Shown here in pieces: positions 43,634 to 54,891 of a DNA stretch of 64,000 nucleotides. This DNA is from Lucinisca nassula. Lineage: Eukaryota; Mollusca; Bivalvia; Lucinida; Lucinidae. How positions within the stretch are numbered: the first letter of the stretch is position 1; the number at the start of each line of letters is the position of its first letter. A program made the position numbers and the translations under genes. Location of the stretch: NCBI GenBank assembly GCA_963580285.1, contig OY757010.1, positions 212,754,138-212,818,137 of the forward strand, read 5' to 3'. The notes beneath the pieces were generated by a model, which made no database searches, was not told where the DNA came from, and saw nothing but the letters and a program-made list of their open reading frames with translations.

Positions 43634-46200
43634 GGACGGGTCTCCCTAAGTTTTTTTGTTGCCTCCTAACGATTTTGTTTATTGCATGACCCGCAGAAAA
43701 AGCAACCGACTGAAGTCGGTTGATTTCTAAGAGTGCCCTAAAATCACCGTGTCATTCTGTCATTCGGTCATTCTGTCATTCTGTCCGTCCGTAACCCGTT
43801 TGTGAAAATTGGTGATAGTGACTTAACCGCTTGGAATATTTAAACAATTTTTGACATACTGCTAGATATCAATGAGATCTAACCTTTGAACTTGCGAAAT
43901 ATTACATTCCATTTAGTATAGCCTCGCCGAGGCGAAAAATGTGAAAATTTTCGAACTACTCCTCGGAAACCTTTGGGCCGATTGAAGTAAAATTTCATAT
44001 GGAGCCTCTATGGGATAGGGAAACCAAACTTTGCTCATGGGGCCCAGGTCACATGACCAAAAAGGCCGCCAAGCCAAATATGGTAAAAACCCTTCAAAAA
44101 TAGTTTTCTCCAGAACCAGTGGGCAGATTTCCACGAAACTTTATAAATAGCATCTGTGACGTAGGCCCATCATAAATTGCTAAAATGGTGACCCTGGGTT
44201 GACCTTGACCTTCTTTGGGTCCGCCCGTAACCCATTTGTGAAAATTGGTGATAGTGACTTAACCGCTTGGAATATTTAAACAATTTTTGGCATACTGATA
44301 GATATCAATGAGATCTAACCAATGAACTTGCGAAATATTACATTCCATTTAGTATAGCCTCGCCGAGGCGAAAAATGTAAAAAATTTCGAACTGCTTCTC
44401 CTCGGAAACCGTTGGGCCAATTGAAATCAAATTTCATTGCTCATGGGGTCCAGGTCACATGACCAAAATGGCCGCCAAGCCATATATGGTCTGTGTGTCT
44501 GTCCGTCCGTAACCCGTTTGTGAAAATTGGTAAAAGTGACTTAAAAGCTTGGAATATTTAAACAATTAGTGGCATACTGATAGATATCAATGAGATCTTA
44601 TCAAAGAACTTGCGAAATATAACATTCCATTTAGTATAGCCTCGCCGAGGTGAAAAATGTGAAAATTTTCGAACTGCTTCCCCTCGGAAACCGTTGGGCC
44701 GATTGAAATCAAATTTCATATGGAGCCTCTATGGGATGGGAGAAACCAAAATTTGTTAATGGGGTCAGGTCACATGACCAAAATGGTCGCCAAGCCATAT
44801 ATGGTAAAAAACCCTTCAAAAATAGTCTTCTCCAGAACCACTGGGCAGATTTCCACGAAACTTGATAAATAGCATCTGGGGCGTAGGCCCATCATAAATT
44901 GCTAAAATGGTGACCCTGGGTTGACCTTGACCTTCTTTGGGTCCGCCCGTAACCCGTTTGTGAAAATTGGTGATAGTGACTTAACCGCTTGGAATATTTA
45001 AACAATTTTTGGCATACTGATAGATATCAATGAGATCTAACCAATGAACTTGCGAAATATTACATTCCATTTAGTATAGCCTCGCCGAGGCGAAAAATGT
45101 AAAAAATTTCGAACTGCTTCTCCTCGGAAACCGTTGGGCCAATTGAAATCAAATTTCATTGCTCATGGGGTCCAGGTCACATGACCAAAATGGCCGCCAA
45201 GCCATATATGGTCTGTGTGTCTGTCCGTCCGTAACCCGTTTGTGAAAATTGGTAATAGTGACTTAAAAGCTTGGAATATTTAAACAATTAGTGGCATACT
45301 GATAGATATCAATGAGATCTTATCAAAGAACTTGCGAAATATAACATTCCATTTAGTATAGCCTCGCCGAGGCGAAAAATGTGAAAATTTTCGAACTGCT
45401 TCCCCTCGGAAACCGTTGGGCCGATTGAAGTCAAATTTTATATGGAGCCTCTATGGGATGGGAGAAACCAAAATTTGTTCATGGGGTCAGGTCACATGAC
45501 CGAAATGGCCGCCAAGCCATATATGGTAAAAACCCTTCAAAAATAGTCTTCTCCAGAACCACTGGGCAGATTTCCACGAAACTTGATAAATAGCATCTGG
45601 GACGTAGGCCCATTATAAATTGCTAAAATGGTGACCCTGGGTTGACCTTGACCTTCTTTGTACCTAGGCCAAACTTTGACACATATGCTTTTGTATTGGA
45701 AAAGTGAGAATGCATTTTATCCTGCAAACGATTCAGAATACAGTACTAAAGTATAAGATATATTTTTGCTCCTTACGATAAGGCGCATTTATTGGGGGAA
45801 CCGTTTTAGGTCCAGGTCACATAACCAAAATGGCCGCCATACCCATATATGGTAACACTCATAAAGCTAAAAGCATCCGGCGGGTCGTGCACTTCAGCTG
45901 AAGCACTGGTTTCTGGCTTATTGTTAGCATACATATGCCTAATTATTTGGAACATATGTGGTTTTGGTATTTAAGCAGTTTTTTTCTGAGTTACAGGCTC
46001 TTTAAAGTGGGTGGGGTAACTCCATGTCAAAACTGTGTGGAGTTACCCCACCCACTTTTAAGAGCCTGTAACTAAAACAAAAATGCTTAAATACCAAAAC
46101 CACATATGTTCAAAATAAGTAGGTATATGTATGCTAACAATAAGCCAGAAATAAACAAACTCGTTAGGAGGCCAAAAAACCCCCTTAGGGAGACCCGTCC
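43634..46200. mobile_element. 2.57-kb TIR element with higher-order repeat
   Basis: The ends are perfect inverted repeats (GGACGGGTCTCCCTAAG at 43634, CTTAGGGAGACCCGTCC at 46184-46200). The inverted similarity continues inward (TTGCCTCCTAACGA / TCGTTAGGAGGCC). The interior holds long (L, ~430 bp) and short (S, ~284 bp) repeats in the order L S L S L at 43787, 44227, 44511, 44947 and 45231, so S+L repeats with a 720-bp period. Each unit contains the palindrome GGTCACATGACC. No transposase seen. Confidence 0.8.
45907..46152. repeat. Foldback with ~115-bp arms
   Basis: The arms meet at about 46030. Core GTGGGTGGGGTAACTCCA pairs with TGGAGTTACCCCACCCAC, extending outward through GGTTTTGGTATTTAAGC and CTGGCTTATTGTTAGCATAC to their reverse complements. 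The GTGGGTGGGGTAA motif also occurs in the arms of the 7.5-11.7 kb element. Confidence 0.85.
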
Positions 46201-47345
46201 TTTTGAAATTAAATCGGAATGACGTCTAAAATTTAGAAAAGGCTTTGCCTATTGACAATACCTGTTTCGGTCGTTTGATCAGTCAAATATATCCACTAGT
46301 ACTTCAATTAAATAAAGCAAATTCTTCTGATAGCGAGGTCCCGTTTTTGGATTTACATCTATTAATTTTTGTTGGGTTTGGTTCCAACACAATTTATGAT
46401 AAACGCGATAATTTTGATTTTGAGATTGTAAATTTTCCTTTACTGGACTTCAACACAATTTATTCGCAATTAATTGTTACCTGCTAATCTTTTTAATCCG
46501 GGTTATCGGCATTAAAACTACGCAAAGCCGTCACTTCTTTTTTTTTTCAAAATTTTATAGACGTCATTCCGATTTAATTTCAAAAGTCAATGTTGGATTT
46601 AAATCTCTTCTGCAACAAGGTCTATCGGGACCCGAAGTTTATGGCGACTTAGTATATAAATTCAGAAAAAAATTAAAATTGCAATGACGTCAGCACCCAG
46701 TTTCGTAAAATCATTCCTCGATATATAAAGATTGGGTATACCATATATGTTATAAGACGGACTACATGTATGTTATTTAACCAAATCACGGTTGACAACT
46801 TTGCTTCCCTCTTTAATTGTACGCCGGTGGGTCAGGCCTCAGATTCTATGACGGTTCCACCGCAAAGACTAACTACAAACTAGAATTTAATTTTAGGTAA
46901 TGCTTGTGGGTGCCTGATGCTCTGACTCTTGTCGGGCCAATGGAGTCTCACCGTTGGTTTTCTTTTGCTCCAGCATTTCAGTTGTTTCTTGCTGTCGAGT
47001 CCTCTCCATTGTTATATCTCTGTGGTTGTTTGATTTTTTGTGTTCTCGAAGATGTTGCACCAATGAGTTAGGAGGCCAGTTAAATTCTCACTGACCGTTC
47101 CAATGCGGTTCTTCTGTCGCTGTATATTTTTGTTATTGTCTTTGAGCACGTGTTTCGCTTATACTTTTTTATTTTGGATAGCCACTTTGCCATGTTTTGG
47201 GAAAGTGACTGTCCTTTTGGCAATTCGCTATTGGTGTTTCCATAAGGGTCTAGCTAATTTATGGTTGTGTTTCTTTCCCGTTGGTTTCTCTGTTTGGAGC
47301 TGTGGGTTAATTGTGTCGATTCCCGATCATTGCCTTCACATCTTT
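46201..47345 (+). mobile_element. Naiad copy joined head-to-head
   Basis: After 42 bases of minus-strand RT the sequence flips at about 46243 to plus-strand RT (TCFGRLISQIYPLVLQLNKA) and continues, broken, through the RT end (about 46860) and a Naiad-2-like 3' UTR ending TTGCCTTCACATC near 47342. Inverted joined copies are typical of Penelope-like elements. Confidence 0.75.
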
Positions 47346-47665
47346 TTTGCGAAGTTTAAGATACTGATAACCCTGATTCTTAATCTCAGCTGTTAACAAT
47401 GTATTACTAATGTTGAAGTCAGTTATACGACTAGACACACTGGCAAATCGAATTATATGCGAAGTATAAACGCCATAGGACGTCGCACGAGGGACACAAA
47501 CATCCAGGACAGGAAAATTTGCAATCTCAAAGTCAAAATTATCGCGTTTCTCTTAAAATTTGCATGAAACAAACCCGTCTACAATATATAGATGTAAATC
47601 CAAAAACGGGGCCTGGGTATCAGAATAACTTGCTTTATTTAACTAATGCCAACTGTTGCCCCTCT
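47346..47665 (-). mobile_element. Naiad RT fragment, inverted
   Basis: The minus strand reads like the RT region around SKIYDKRDDF and RFARVCS with many lesions. It abuts the 3' end of the plus-strand copy. Confidence 0.7.
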
Positions 47666-47869
47666 CCCCGCCACTGTCAAAACGAGACGTTTCAAGTAGA
47701 TTGAGCAAGCTCGTCTACGTGGACTAGGACCTGACCCGCAATGTCCACAGAAGGTGCCCTGATAGTAACATTGAAGTCAGCTCTGTATTGTCGAAGGGAA
47801 TTTTTCAAAGACTCCATCCTCAGAAAGAAAATAATTTGGAAGGTATGCATGTTGCTATGTTGGTGATTC

Positions 47870-48110
47870 TGATTCTTCCCCTTTTTAGTTATTCATTTTT
47901 AGTTTCGTTTGCCCTTCCTATTTTATGTGTGTTATGTTGGTGATTCAGATTCTTGCCCCCCACCATTATGTATGTTGTTCCTCTTCAGTTACGTTTGGAC
48001 TATCTTTTGGGAAAGAGCTGCTGACTCGGTTTACCAGTGGTCTCGTTCCCTAGTAATATTGTGGGGTGGTTTTGGAATCTGATTATCAGTTCCTGGTCGT
48101 TTCCTTTTCA
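47870..48110 (+). repeat. Repeat shared with 31321-31530
   Basis: GTTATGTTGGTGATTCAGAT, GAGCTGCTGACTCGGTTTAC and TCGTTCCCTAGTAATAT match the earlier copy. Confidence 0.55.
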
Positions 48111-48263
48111 ATGTTCTAAACATCTTGCTCCACCTGAAGATAACTAACTCAATCAATGGATCATCGCAGAAAAACATTACAATAAGAACAAACTGAAATA
48201 CAAGATCAAATTAAATAACTGTGATAAAACAAAGATAATGCCACACCCTGTAAGCCCAAGCTT

Positions 48264-48490
48264 AACCCATTTAGTACCGGAAACCCCTAAACGGGTACCA
48301 GAGCAAACAGTGCAGGCCCAGATCAGACGCCGCAGAACGCGGCGTCTGATCAGCGCCTACACCGTTTGCAAAAAGTTAGCAATTTTCCAAATCAATTTTG
48401 AAGAGAACACAACCTGACACCCCTAAATTTTGAAATAGACTCCTGCTATATACAAGGAGGAAGATTCCATTTGGTACAAAACGGTTAAGG
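48264..48490. mobile_element. Hairpin MITE with CTTAACC ends
   Basis: Ends CTTAACCCATTTAGTACC and GGTACAAAACGGTTAAG are imperfect inverted repeats. The centre is a hairpin (GATCAGACGCCGC / GCGGCGTCTGATC), enclosed by CAAACAGTGCAGG / CCTACACCGTTTG. Confidence 0.75.
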
Positions 48491-49029
48491 AAAACCACTC
48501 GGGAGACCACGAAGAGTCAAGCCAAAGACAAAAAATAAGGCATAAACCACTAATCAGTTTTAAGTGCGGTCTGTCATCGAGTCCATCAATGAACGGAATC
48601 TATCTGAAAATCGAGGAAGTTTTTCACCGTTTTCTTTCATTACACTTTCTTTCAGTGACGAGAACCAAATTTTTTAAAAGTTTATTATTAGAAGTATATC
48701 ATTTGAAACCTAGGACCGCAACTGTCTCAACAGTGTGTTTCACGTTTAAGACGCCATTTACACGCAGAGTATGTAGATCAATAATTGTCACAGAGGAAAA
48801 TATTTGAAGGAAACCTAAATGTCCAACATAACTAAATGATCCGACAAAACCTAACGTTTTTGGAAACTTGAAAATGGTGGGGAATGAACAATAATGACCT
48901 ATTAAGTGAAAACAATTCGCCGTAACTCCCGTAATAACCGACGAATTTTGACGATGACTGAACTCGTGCGAGGTCTCGTGGATACAAAGCCATGTATGAA
49001 GCTTGGTGGAAATTGGTAGCTTATAGATC
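48491..49029. other. Intergenic, no gene supported
   Basis: Two open frames (72 residues plus, 110 residues minus) overlap antisense to each other without recognisable domains. Part of the sequence (GACGATGACTGAACTCGTGC) recurs at about 49634, so it is repeat DNA. Confidence 0.5.
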
Positions 49030-49560
49030 ATAGAAGTGAAGGCAATGATCAGGAATCAGAGCAATTAACCCACAGCTTCCATCAGAGACACCAAGGGAAA
49101 GAAACACAAACATGAAATAAGAAGAACCTAATGGAAACACAAATAGCGAAAAGCCAAAAAGGAAATTTACTTTCCCACAAAATGGCCGATTGGCTATCAA
49201 GAACAAAACGTACAAGCAATACACGTACTCAAAGACAAACCACAACCAAAAAAAAAAAAATTCAACAACAAACAACAATAACGACAGAAGAACCGGATTG
49301 GAACGGTCAGTCAAACGGATTCCACTAAGTGGGGTTGGGGCTTAAATCGATTTTACGCGGCCGCAATCCTCGCCCCTACTTCCGCCGCGATTTAGACGTA
49401 TAACTTGTTCAATCCGCATGATGGCCTCCTAACTCATCAGTGCAACATCTCCGACAACACTGAAATCAAACAAACTCAGAGATGAAAAAAAAAAAACGAT
49501 GAGGATTCGACAGCAAGAAACCACTGAAATGCTGGAGCAAAAGAAAACCAACAGTCTGGA
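49030..49560 (-). mobile_element. Naiad-2 3' end, long
   Basis: ATAGAAGTGAAGGCAATGAT to AAAACCAACAGTCTGGA. It keeps the GGCCGATTGGCTATC equivalent of the palindrome and the TCCACTAAGTGG hairpin. Confidence 0.8.
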
Positions 49561-49739
49561 AACAGACTGTAGAGACCGGAAACGGCTAATTTCAGCACTA
49601 TTTGAAAAACCAAGGACCATAATATGAGTCGGAGTTTGACGATGATCGAAGTCGTTTGAGGTCTCATAGATGCAATGCCATGTATCACGTTCGGAGGAAA
49701 TCGGTTGGGAAATACTGACTGTAGAGTCCTGAAACGGCT

Positions 49740-50280
49740 AAGGTCAGCATTATTTGAAGTACAAAGGGCCGTAGTGGTTTCAGAGAAGAAGATTTTTAAA
49801 GATTTTCCCTATATAAGTCTATGTAAAACCAAAGGGCCATGTGGCGGGGGCATTTTTGGTCTCAGGGCTATAATTTGAACAATCTTGGTAGAGGTCGACT
49901 AGCTGAAGCTTCATAACAAATATCAATGACCTAAGCCTTGTGGTTTCAGAGAAGAAGATTTTTCAAGATTTTTGCTATATTAGTCTATGTAAAACCAAAG
50001 GGCCCTGGTGCGGGGGCATTTTTTGCCCAAGGGCTATAATTTGAACAATCTTGATAGAGGTCCACTAGATGAAGCTTCATACCAAATAGCAAAGACCTGG
50101 GCCTTGTGGTTTCAGAGAAGAAGATTTTTAAAGATTTTCCCTATATAAGTCTATGTAAAACCAAAGGGCCACATGGCAGGGGCATTTTTGTCTCAGGGCT
50201 ATAATTTGAACAATCTTGGTAGAGGTCAACTATCTGAAGCTTCAAAACAAATATAAAAGACCCAAGCCTTGCAGAACTTG
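49740..50280 (+). repeat. 170-bp tandem repeat, three units
   Basis: GGTTTCAGAGAAGAAGATTT recurs near 49769, 49940 and 50109, together with AAGTCTATGTAAAACCAAAG and CAGGGCTATAATTTGAACAA. Period 170 bp. Confidence 0.9.
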
Positions 50281-50640
50281 GTGTCTCACATGTGACCCGA
50301 GCCATGCTCGAACCCACAGCGGTGAGAGACCCAATGGTTAAAAGTCAGCGCTCTTATCGAGTAGGCCACGGAGGCCCGTAAAGGTTTGATTTACTACTAC
50401 TAACAGATTATGGGTGTTTCATTTCTTTTTATTTGGTTTTAAGATCCTTTCAAGAGTATTCCGATCGATCGTTACTCACAGATGGGCGGAACCCGGAGGA
50501 CCCGGAGATAAACCACCGGAACTTGCAGAACATGACTTCTCACATGTGACCCGACCGAAGCTCGAAACGTAGCGGTGAGGGGCCTGATGAGTAAGAGTCA
50601 GAGTTCATACCTATACCCACACGGTGACGGAGGCCCGTCT
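50275..50640 (-). mobile_element. Two SINE-B heads/copies
   Basis: CTTGCAGAACTTGGTGTCTC to CCACGGAGGCCCGT (50275-50378), then a second unit (about 50430-50638) with body TTCAAGAGTATTCCGATCGA and another head. Both match the SINE at 3208. Confidence 0.75.
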
Positions 50641-51087
50641 AGCGTATTACAGTATTCTGAAAATAAGTAAGATTGGATGAAGTCACCGAACTGTCCCTGT
50701 CCCGAATGATACTAGGCAAATCAATAAAATTCATGTCTTTATTTAGGAAAGAAATATCGATTAGCAAAGTTTATGATCAATTGCAGAATCGATGTTATGA
50801 CGAAGAGCATGTTGAGTATAAGTTTTTGTTAAGAGAACGGTGTCATATATTAACTTATTAGAACTATCGTGCAATTTGTTCGCATCAGTGTCCAGAATAC
50901 GTAACATATAAAATGAGTATTGAACTTAGAAATGCATATATTGAAAGGCGTCCATTGTTCAATATTTTCGACAGTCATTTCAGCCCGGAATTATTTCTTT
51001 TTACTGCACGTGATTAACGATAAAAGTTTCCGTGTTTCCTGGTGCCGTGAAACCGAGTTTTATTTTTTCCATTCCAAAACAGAACAA
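50641..51087. other. Intergenic, nothing recognised
   Basis: A 62-residue frame at 50673-50861 has faint similarity to part of the Naiad linker region (NRC..EEHVEYKFL), too weak to call. Confidence 0.4.
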
Positions 51088-51524
51088 GAGGGCCCAATGG
51101 CCCTATATCGCTCACCTGTGTACCAGAAAATCATAAGTGTAGGAGACCACTTGACATTGCTACATACTAAATATCTGAGCTCTGGGCCTTATGGCTTTGG
51201 AGAAGAAGATTTTTGATTTTTTTCCAGTATAAGTCCATAGGTCATTTTGACCCAAAGGGCATGGTTGGCAGGATTTTTGTAGGCGACCTTTTCATGTTGC
51301 TATATACTAAATATCTAAGGTCCGTACTTCATGGTTTCAGAGAAGAAGATTTTTAAAGCTTTTTTTTCCATTATTAGTTTATTGGGAGTTAAGAAGCCAC
51401 AGGATTTGGCCAATTTGAACCCCAGGGGCAAGACTCAGGCAGGATTCATGTAGGCAACCACTCCATGTTGCTACATGCTAAATACCTAAGCTCTGGGCCT
51501 TATGGTTTCACAGAAGAATACTAT
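51088..51524 (+). repeat. Bivalve-type repeat GGGCCC...CTCACC
   Basis: CAAGAGGGCCCAATGGCCCT and ATCGCTCACCTGTG start three units with CTCTGGGCCTTATGG and AGAGAAGAAGATTTTT. It runs directly into the truncated end of the integrase gene at 51525. Confidence 0.75.
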
Positions 51525-52292
51525 GGGATCAGTCGCTCGCCGGCGCCGCCCTTCAAGTTCGCCAGGCTGGTACAAATAACGAACGCCGACGCCGGAGGGG
51601 ATTATTGTCTCCTCGAGACCAACAGGACGACCAGGAACTACAGAGGGCTTTTGAGCCACCGATCGCGCCCTTATGGCCTCGGAGGGCTTTTTGCCGGTCA
51701 GTCGGGTGACCTCACGATTCAAGGCTGTCACAACGGCAGGCAACCTTTTCACCCACTCTGTAGACCGCTGACCAGAAGTGAGTCGCATCTCCTGAGCGTA
51801 CTGGTGCCCAAAGAGCCGCTCAGCGAAGGTACGATTGAAGCGCTCAACAATGCCCTGGTCCCGATGGATGTCAACCCGACCGCGCCGAACCTGGACAGAG
51901 TGCTTTGCCAACAGCTGGCTGACAGAGCCCATGAACTCACGACCGGGGTCGACCTGGAGCAATTTGGGCCACCTCAACGGGCCTCGCCTGTAGATGCGAG
52001 ACAAAGCTTCAGCAAGCTCTTTGAAGCGTGAGGCTACATCAACCACGGTGAGGGCATATTTGTACGTGTGCTTCCGAACACGGTCGTGTGGCCGAAAGAG
52101 CAGGTCAGCTTGATGGACCTCGTTCGGCTTTGTGATGTCGAATTTGGGTCGTGGAACGTGCTGTGGGGCGGCGAGGTAGATCTGCCAGATGGTCTGCTTC
52201 AACCAAACTCGGGCCACATCTTCTGAGGTCTTAGCCGCAGAAGTCAGCTTCTTTATGGCCTCAAGACCCCTCCAGTAACCCTTAGGATCCAT
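51525..52292 (-). CDS. Polinton-type integrase, C-terminally truncated
   Basis: A DDE-type (rve) integrase that would insert the element's DNA. From ATG 52292 about 255 element-derived codons are open. Catalytic residues are D63 (HQADLLF), D115 (QVDPGREF) and E150 (VERFNRT); the last two are 35 residues apart, as expected for D,D-35-E. The conserved RYLYQPGELEG block follows near residue 237. Similarity stops after ATDP, where host repeat begins, so the C-terminus is missing. This is the only long intact frame of the element, which could reflect chance. A small gap between VASRFKE and ALSRIY suggests an internal deletion. Confidence 0.8.
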
Positions 52293-52409
52293 GTATTTAT
52301 TGTTGCATTAAGTCTATAACGAAACAACTGCTTGTCTAGGCAGCCTGCACTCTTTTGAGCTCGCCAACAAGAAATATTCAAATGCCCCTCGCCGTAGGTT
52401 GATTGAGTT

Positions 52410-52740
52410 CTAACAGCTTTGTTTTGTTTGTTTGATTTGAGGTTTACCGTCCCCGTCAACACTGTAAAGGTCATTTTGGAGACGTTGCTTCCAATTTTGT
52501 GGGACTTTTACCCGACATTGAGATGAAATGACATCTCAAGCCCTGTCGCCCAATGAAACCAATAGGGTTTATAAGCATGGACGGTCCGCTTCGCACCGCG
52601 GTTCCTGGACAGGCTTAGATCCTCTAAGACGTTTACCAGTACTAGTGTGCGGGCCGGATTCAGCTCTGCGTGGAAGCATCGTGCAGCCCATATATTTCTT
52701 CAAGCCCCTATGGGCGGGGGGGGGGGGCTAACAGCTTTGT
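52410..52740 (-). mobile_element. SINE-A insertion with 13-bp TSD
   Basis: The element 52423-52727 is flanked by CTAACAGCTTTGT (52410-52422, 52728-52740). It lies just downstream of the coiled-coil gene's readable part, between it and the integrase start. A G12 run marks its head. Confidence 0.9.
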
Positions 52741-53303
52741 ACGGGCCGTCATTAACGCCTCGTCTTTCGCACGTTGAAACAACCTTTTTCTCGTCTTCTG
52801 ATAAACTAAGACCCTGTTTGTGGCGTCCACGAATTTCTTCTTTCATCTGATTGAACTTGTCGATTTCACACAGAATCAGGCGAAATTCCGTTTCAGATAT
52901 ATTATCGTCGTTCAGCGCGATAGAAATGCGGTCGGCGATTGAGTTTAGCTTCGACTCGGCCAAGATACGAATCTCGTCGTGTGTTTTGGCTTTTGTTTGG
53001 TGTTTTCGTCCAATACATTTCCCGCCAACGCCCGGCAACCCACACACAATCGCCCCAGCTCCAAGGCCAATGGCGACAGGCGTCGCGAGGCTAGTTGACA
53101 AAGAGCCCGACGCCAGAAGCAGCCAGCCCTACGCTAGTCGCAGTAAGCGCGGTATCAATTCCATCAACAACATTAGCCCCGCCTCTGTATTTCTTGTACA
53201 ATAAGGCTCTGAAGTCTCGTTCTTTTTCGAGACGGAATTCGACCTCGGCCACGTGCTGAAGGCGGTGTTTGTCTCCGGTTTCAAGTCCTGGGTAGAGGCC
53301 CAT
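52741..53303 (-). pseudogene. Polinton-associated membrane/coiled-coil protein
   Basis: Two overlapping minus-strand frames (ATG 53303 to about 53091; about 53101 to the SINE) form one broken gene. The first contains LYKKYRGGANVVDGIDTAL followed by a glycine-rich hydrophobic segment. The second continues with GLGAGAIVCGLPGVGGK, HDEIRILAESKLN and ISETEFRLILCEIDKFNQM, a helical coiled-coil region. I recognise this arrangement as a conserved companion of invertebrate Polinton integrases; its function is unknown. A frameshift lies near 53095. The SINE cuts off its end. Confidence 0.65.
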
Positions 53304-53343
53304 CGTGTTACTACCCCTCGAGCTGGGTGGGTTTAAATAGACT

Positions 53344-53556
53344 ACTGGCTAATAAGGACTATAGCTTGGTCTGGTGTGAGCACACCGGGCGTAAATCGCA
53401 GCCTTTTGAGAGACACTGGACCTATAAAAATATTATGTAGGTCTAAATGACGGTAATCAACTTGGTGTTGGATTCCTTCTAGAGTGAACTGCACTCGAGG
53501 CGTTTCTTGTACTTGTATATAAATCCCAACTTCTTAATTAGCATTTGCTTGACTCT
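53344..53556 (-). pseudogene. Small conserved Polinton ORF, one frameshift
   Basis: It begins at ATG about 53545 (MLIKKLG) and changes frame near 53522. It then reads VQFTLEGIQHQVDY, FIGPVSLKRLRFTPG and VLTPDQA to a stop at about 53344. Mature length would be about 66 residues. It starts just after the stop of the preceding gene, like a compact operon-style viral cluster. Function unknown. Confidence 0.5.
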
Positions 53557-53559
53557 ACT

Positions 53560-54144
53560 TGAGCTTGAAGCCGGGTAACACATCAACAAAGTCGTCGGGT
53601 CTATCTCCGAGAATTAGATCAAGGATGATCGATGATGTTGGCAAGTTCATACCAATGATTCCCGCTGGGGGAATTCGAAGACTATTTTCAGGATTCCCTG
53701 CCGGTTGTTGCTTGTCTTCAGCACGTTATCTTCGGACACGACAATGTTCTTCGTCCCGGGGATATACGAGCACAGTCGAGTGCCACTATTCACTACCTTC
53801 CTAACTCTGTGCTGCTTTCCAGTCACAACGTACGGAGACAATATTTGTATGTCAATAAGCCACCCTGTTTGTTGGACGGGGTCTGCAGAAGCAACCCACT
53901 TGCTCCAAGTGAAGGCCAGCGTATGAACCCGCTTTGGAACGGCATATGTGGTATCTACGTCACCGAGATCACCGAATTTCAATGACCCCGCTTGGGCGAC
54001 CTCTGCTTTTGTAGACTCCCTCAGAGAGCTGGAAGGCATACACTCGATCTTCCTTCCCGTCCTTATCGAACCCCTCAGTGTCACCAAGATCAGCCAAAGC
54101 CACCCCATGGCATTTTCTAACCCCACCGGGGCCGCTTGCGTCAA
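53560..54144 (-). pseudogene. Polinton-associated virion-type protein with N-terminal TM
   Basis: The frame from ATG 54144 runs to 53647 with a membrane segment (AMGWLWLILV, residues ~12-21). It then has AEVAQAGSLKFGDLGDVDT, WLIDIQILSPYVVTGKQHR, KNIVVSEDNVL and KIVFEFPQR. After a frameshift near 53650 the last ~30 codons are in another frame (LDLILGDRPDDFVD) and stop at about 53561. A single membrane anchor plus beta-rich body fits a virion-surface or membrane protein, but no function is known. Its start overlaps the end of the upstream gene by 4 bases. Confidence 0.6.
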
Positions 54145-54891
54145 CCATTCCTTATATGCAGGGTTGCGCTCATATACTCGAATGGTAACATCTCCCCGTT
54201 GGTGTCTCTAAGTGAGATAGTTAGCTGTGAAATAGGCCCTGACGACAACCTCTTGTACTGTAAGACGGGAAATGATTCAGTTCTACCAGATCCACTCTTT
54301 TCGTTCTCGATGGGGACATATCTAAGCAGTGTAGAGGGGCGACCGTTTTGCAGATTGTCTGAAGCACTCAATTAAGCAAGGTGAAAGTAGACCTCACGAT
54401 GGACGGCCAGCTTGTGTGGCTTCTTTGCAGTGAACGTCTTGGTGCGGCCTCCTTCCAAGTAATGGCCATTGTTATTGATCAGGGCCAAGGGAGGGGGTCT
54501 GAAAGTATTCTCGGAAAAGCCTAAGATATTAGCTAATTCTCGATTCATTGTTATAACTTCTCCGGGCTTTACCATTAATTGCAGTTGACCAGACGGTTCA
54601 TCTAGAGTGAGTTCGGCGTTCAACTGCTGAAACACCTTTTCGTTCAACTCAGACGTTATAATACCCGTCAGGTATTGTTTTTTTTTTCAGTCTTTTTATT
54701 TAAGACCTTATTGTTCCTTTTCGCCGTGCATATTTCGCCGTGCATATGTTGTACCACCAATGATAAAACGTCAACTCGCAGAGAGCAATCTCTCGCTCAC
54801 CCGCAGACAGGGTCCTGGCAAGATTGATTGGCACATCGTTTTTGAACGTCAGTGAGTGTGATGTACATGATAATGACAACACGAGGCCCAT
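54141..54891 (-). pseudogene. Polinton-associated structural (minor capsid/fibre-like) protein
   Basis: Three frames in series: 54891-54700 (SLTFKNDVPINLARTLSAGE, ALCELTFYHWWYNI), 54647-54372 (LQLMVKPGEVITMNRELANI, GFSENTF) and 54371-54141 (LLRYVPIENEKSG, QLTISLRDTNGEMLPFEYMS, ATLHIRNG). The opening (ends of strands joined to EIALCEL..YHWWYN) and the closing I-x-L-R-D-x-x-G-x-x-x-P-F-E pattern are characteristic of a protein found beside Polinton integrases. At least two frameshifts lie at 54650-54700 and near 54371. Confidence 0.6.

Noticed and set aside
48699..49031. 110-residue minus-strand ORF
   Set aside because: Overlaps repeat sequence shared with 49634 and has no recognisable motif.
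50673..50861. Possible Naiad linker-region remnant
   Set aside because: Only a few matching residues (NRC, EHVEYK); too weak without an alignment.
51465..52031. 188-residue plus-strand frame
   Set aside because: It is antisense to the integrase, whose catalytic residues and family pattern are on the minus strand.
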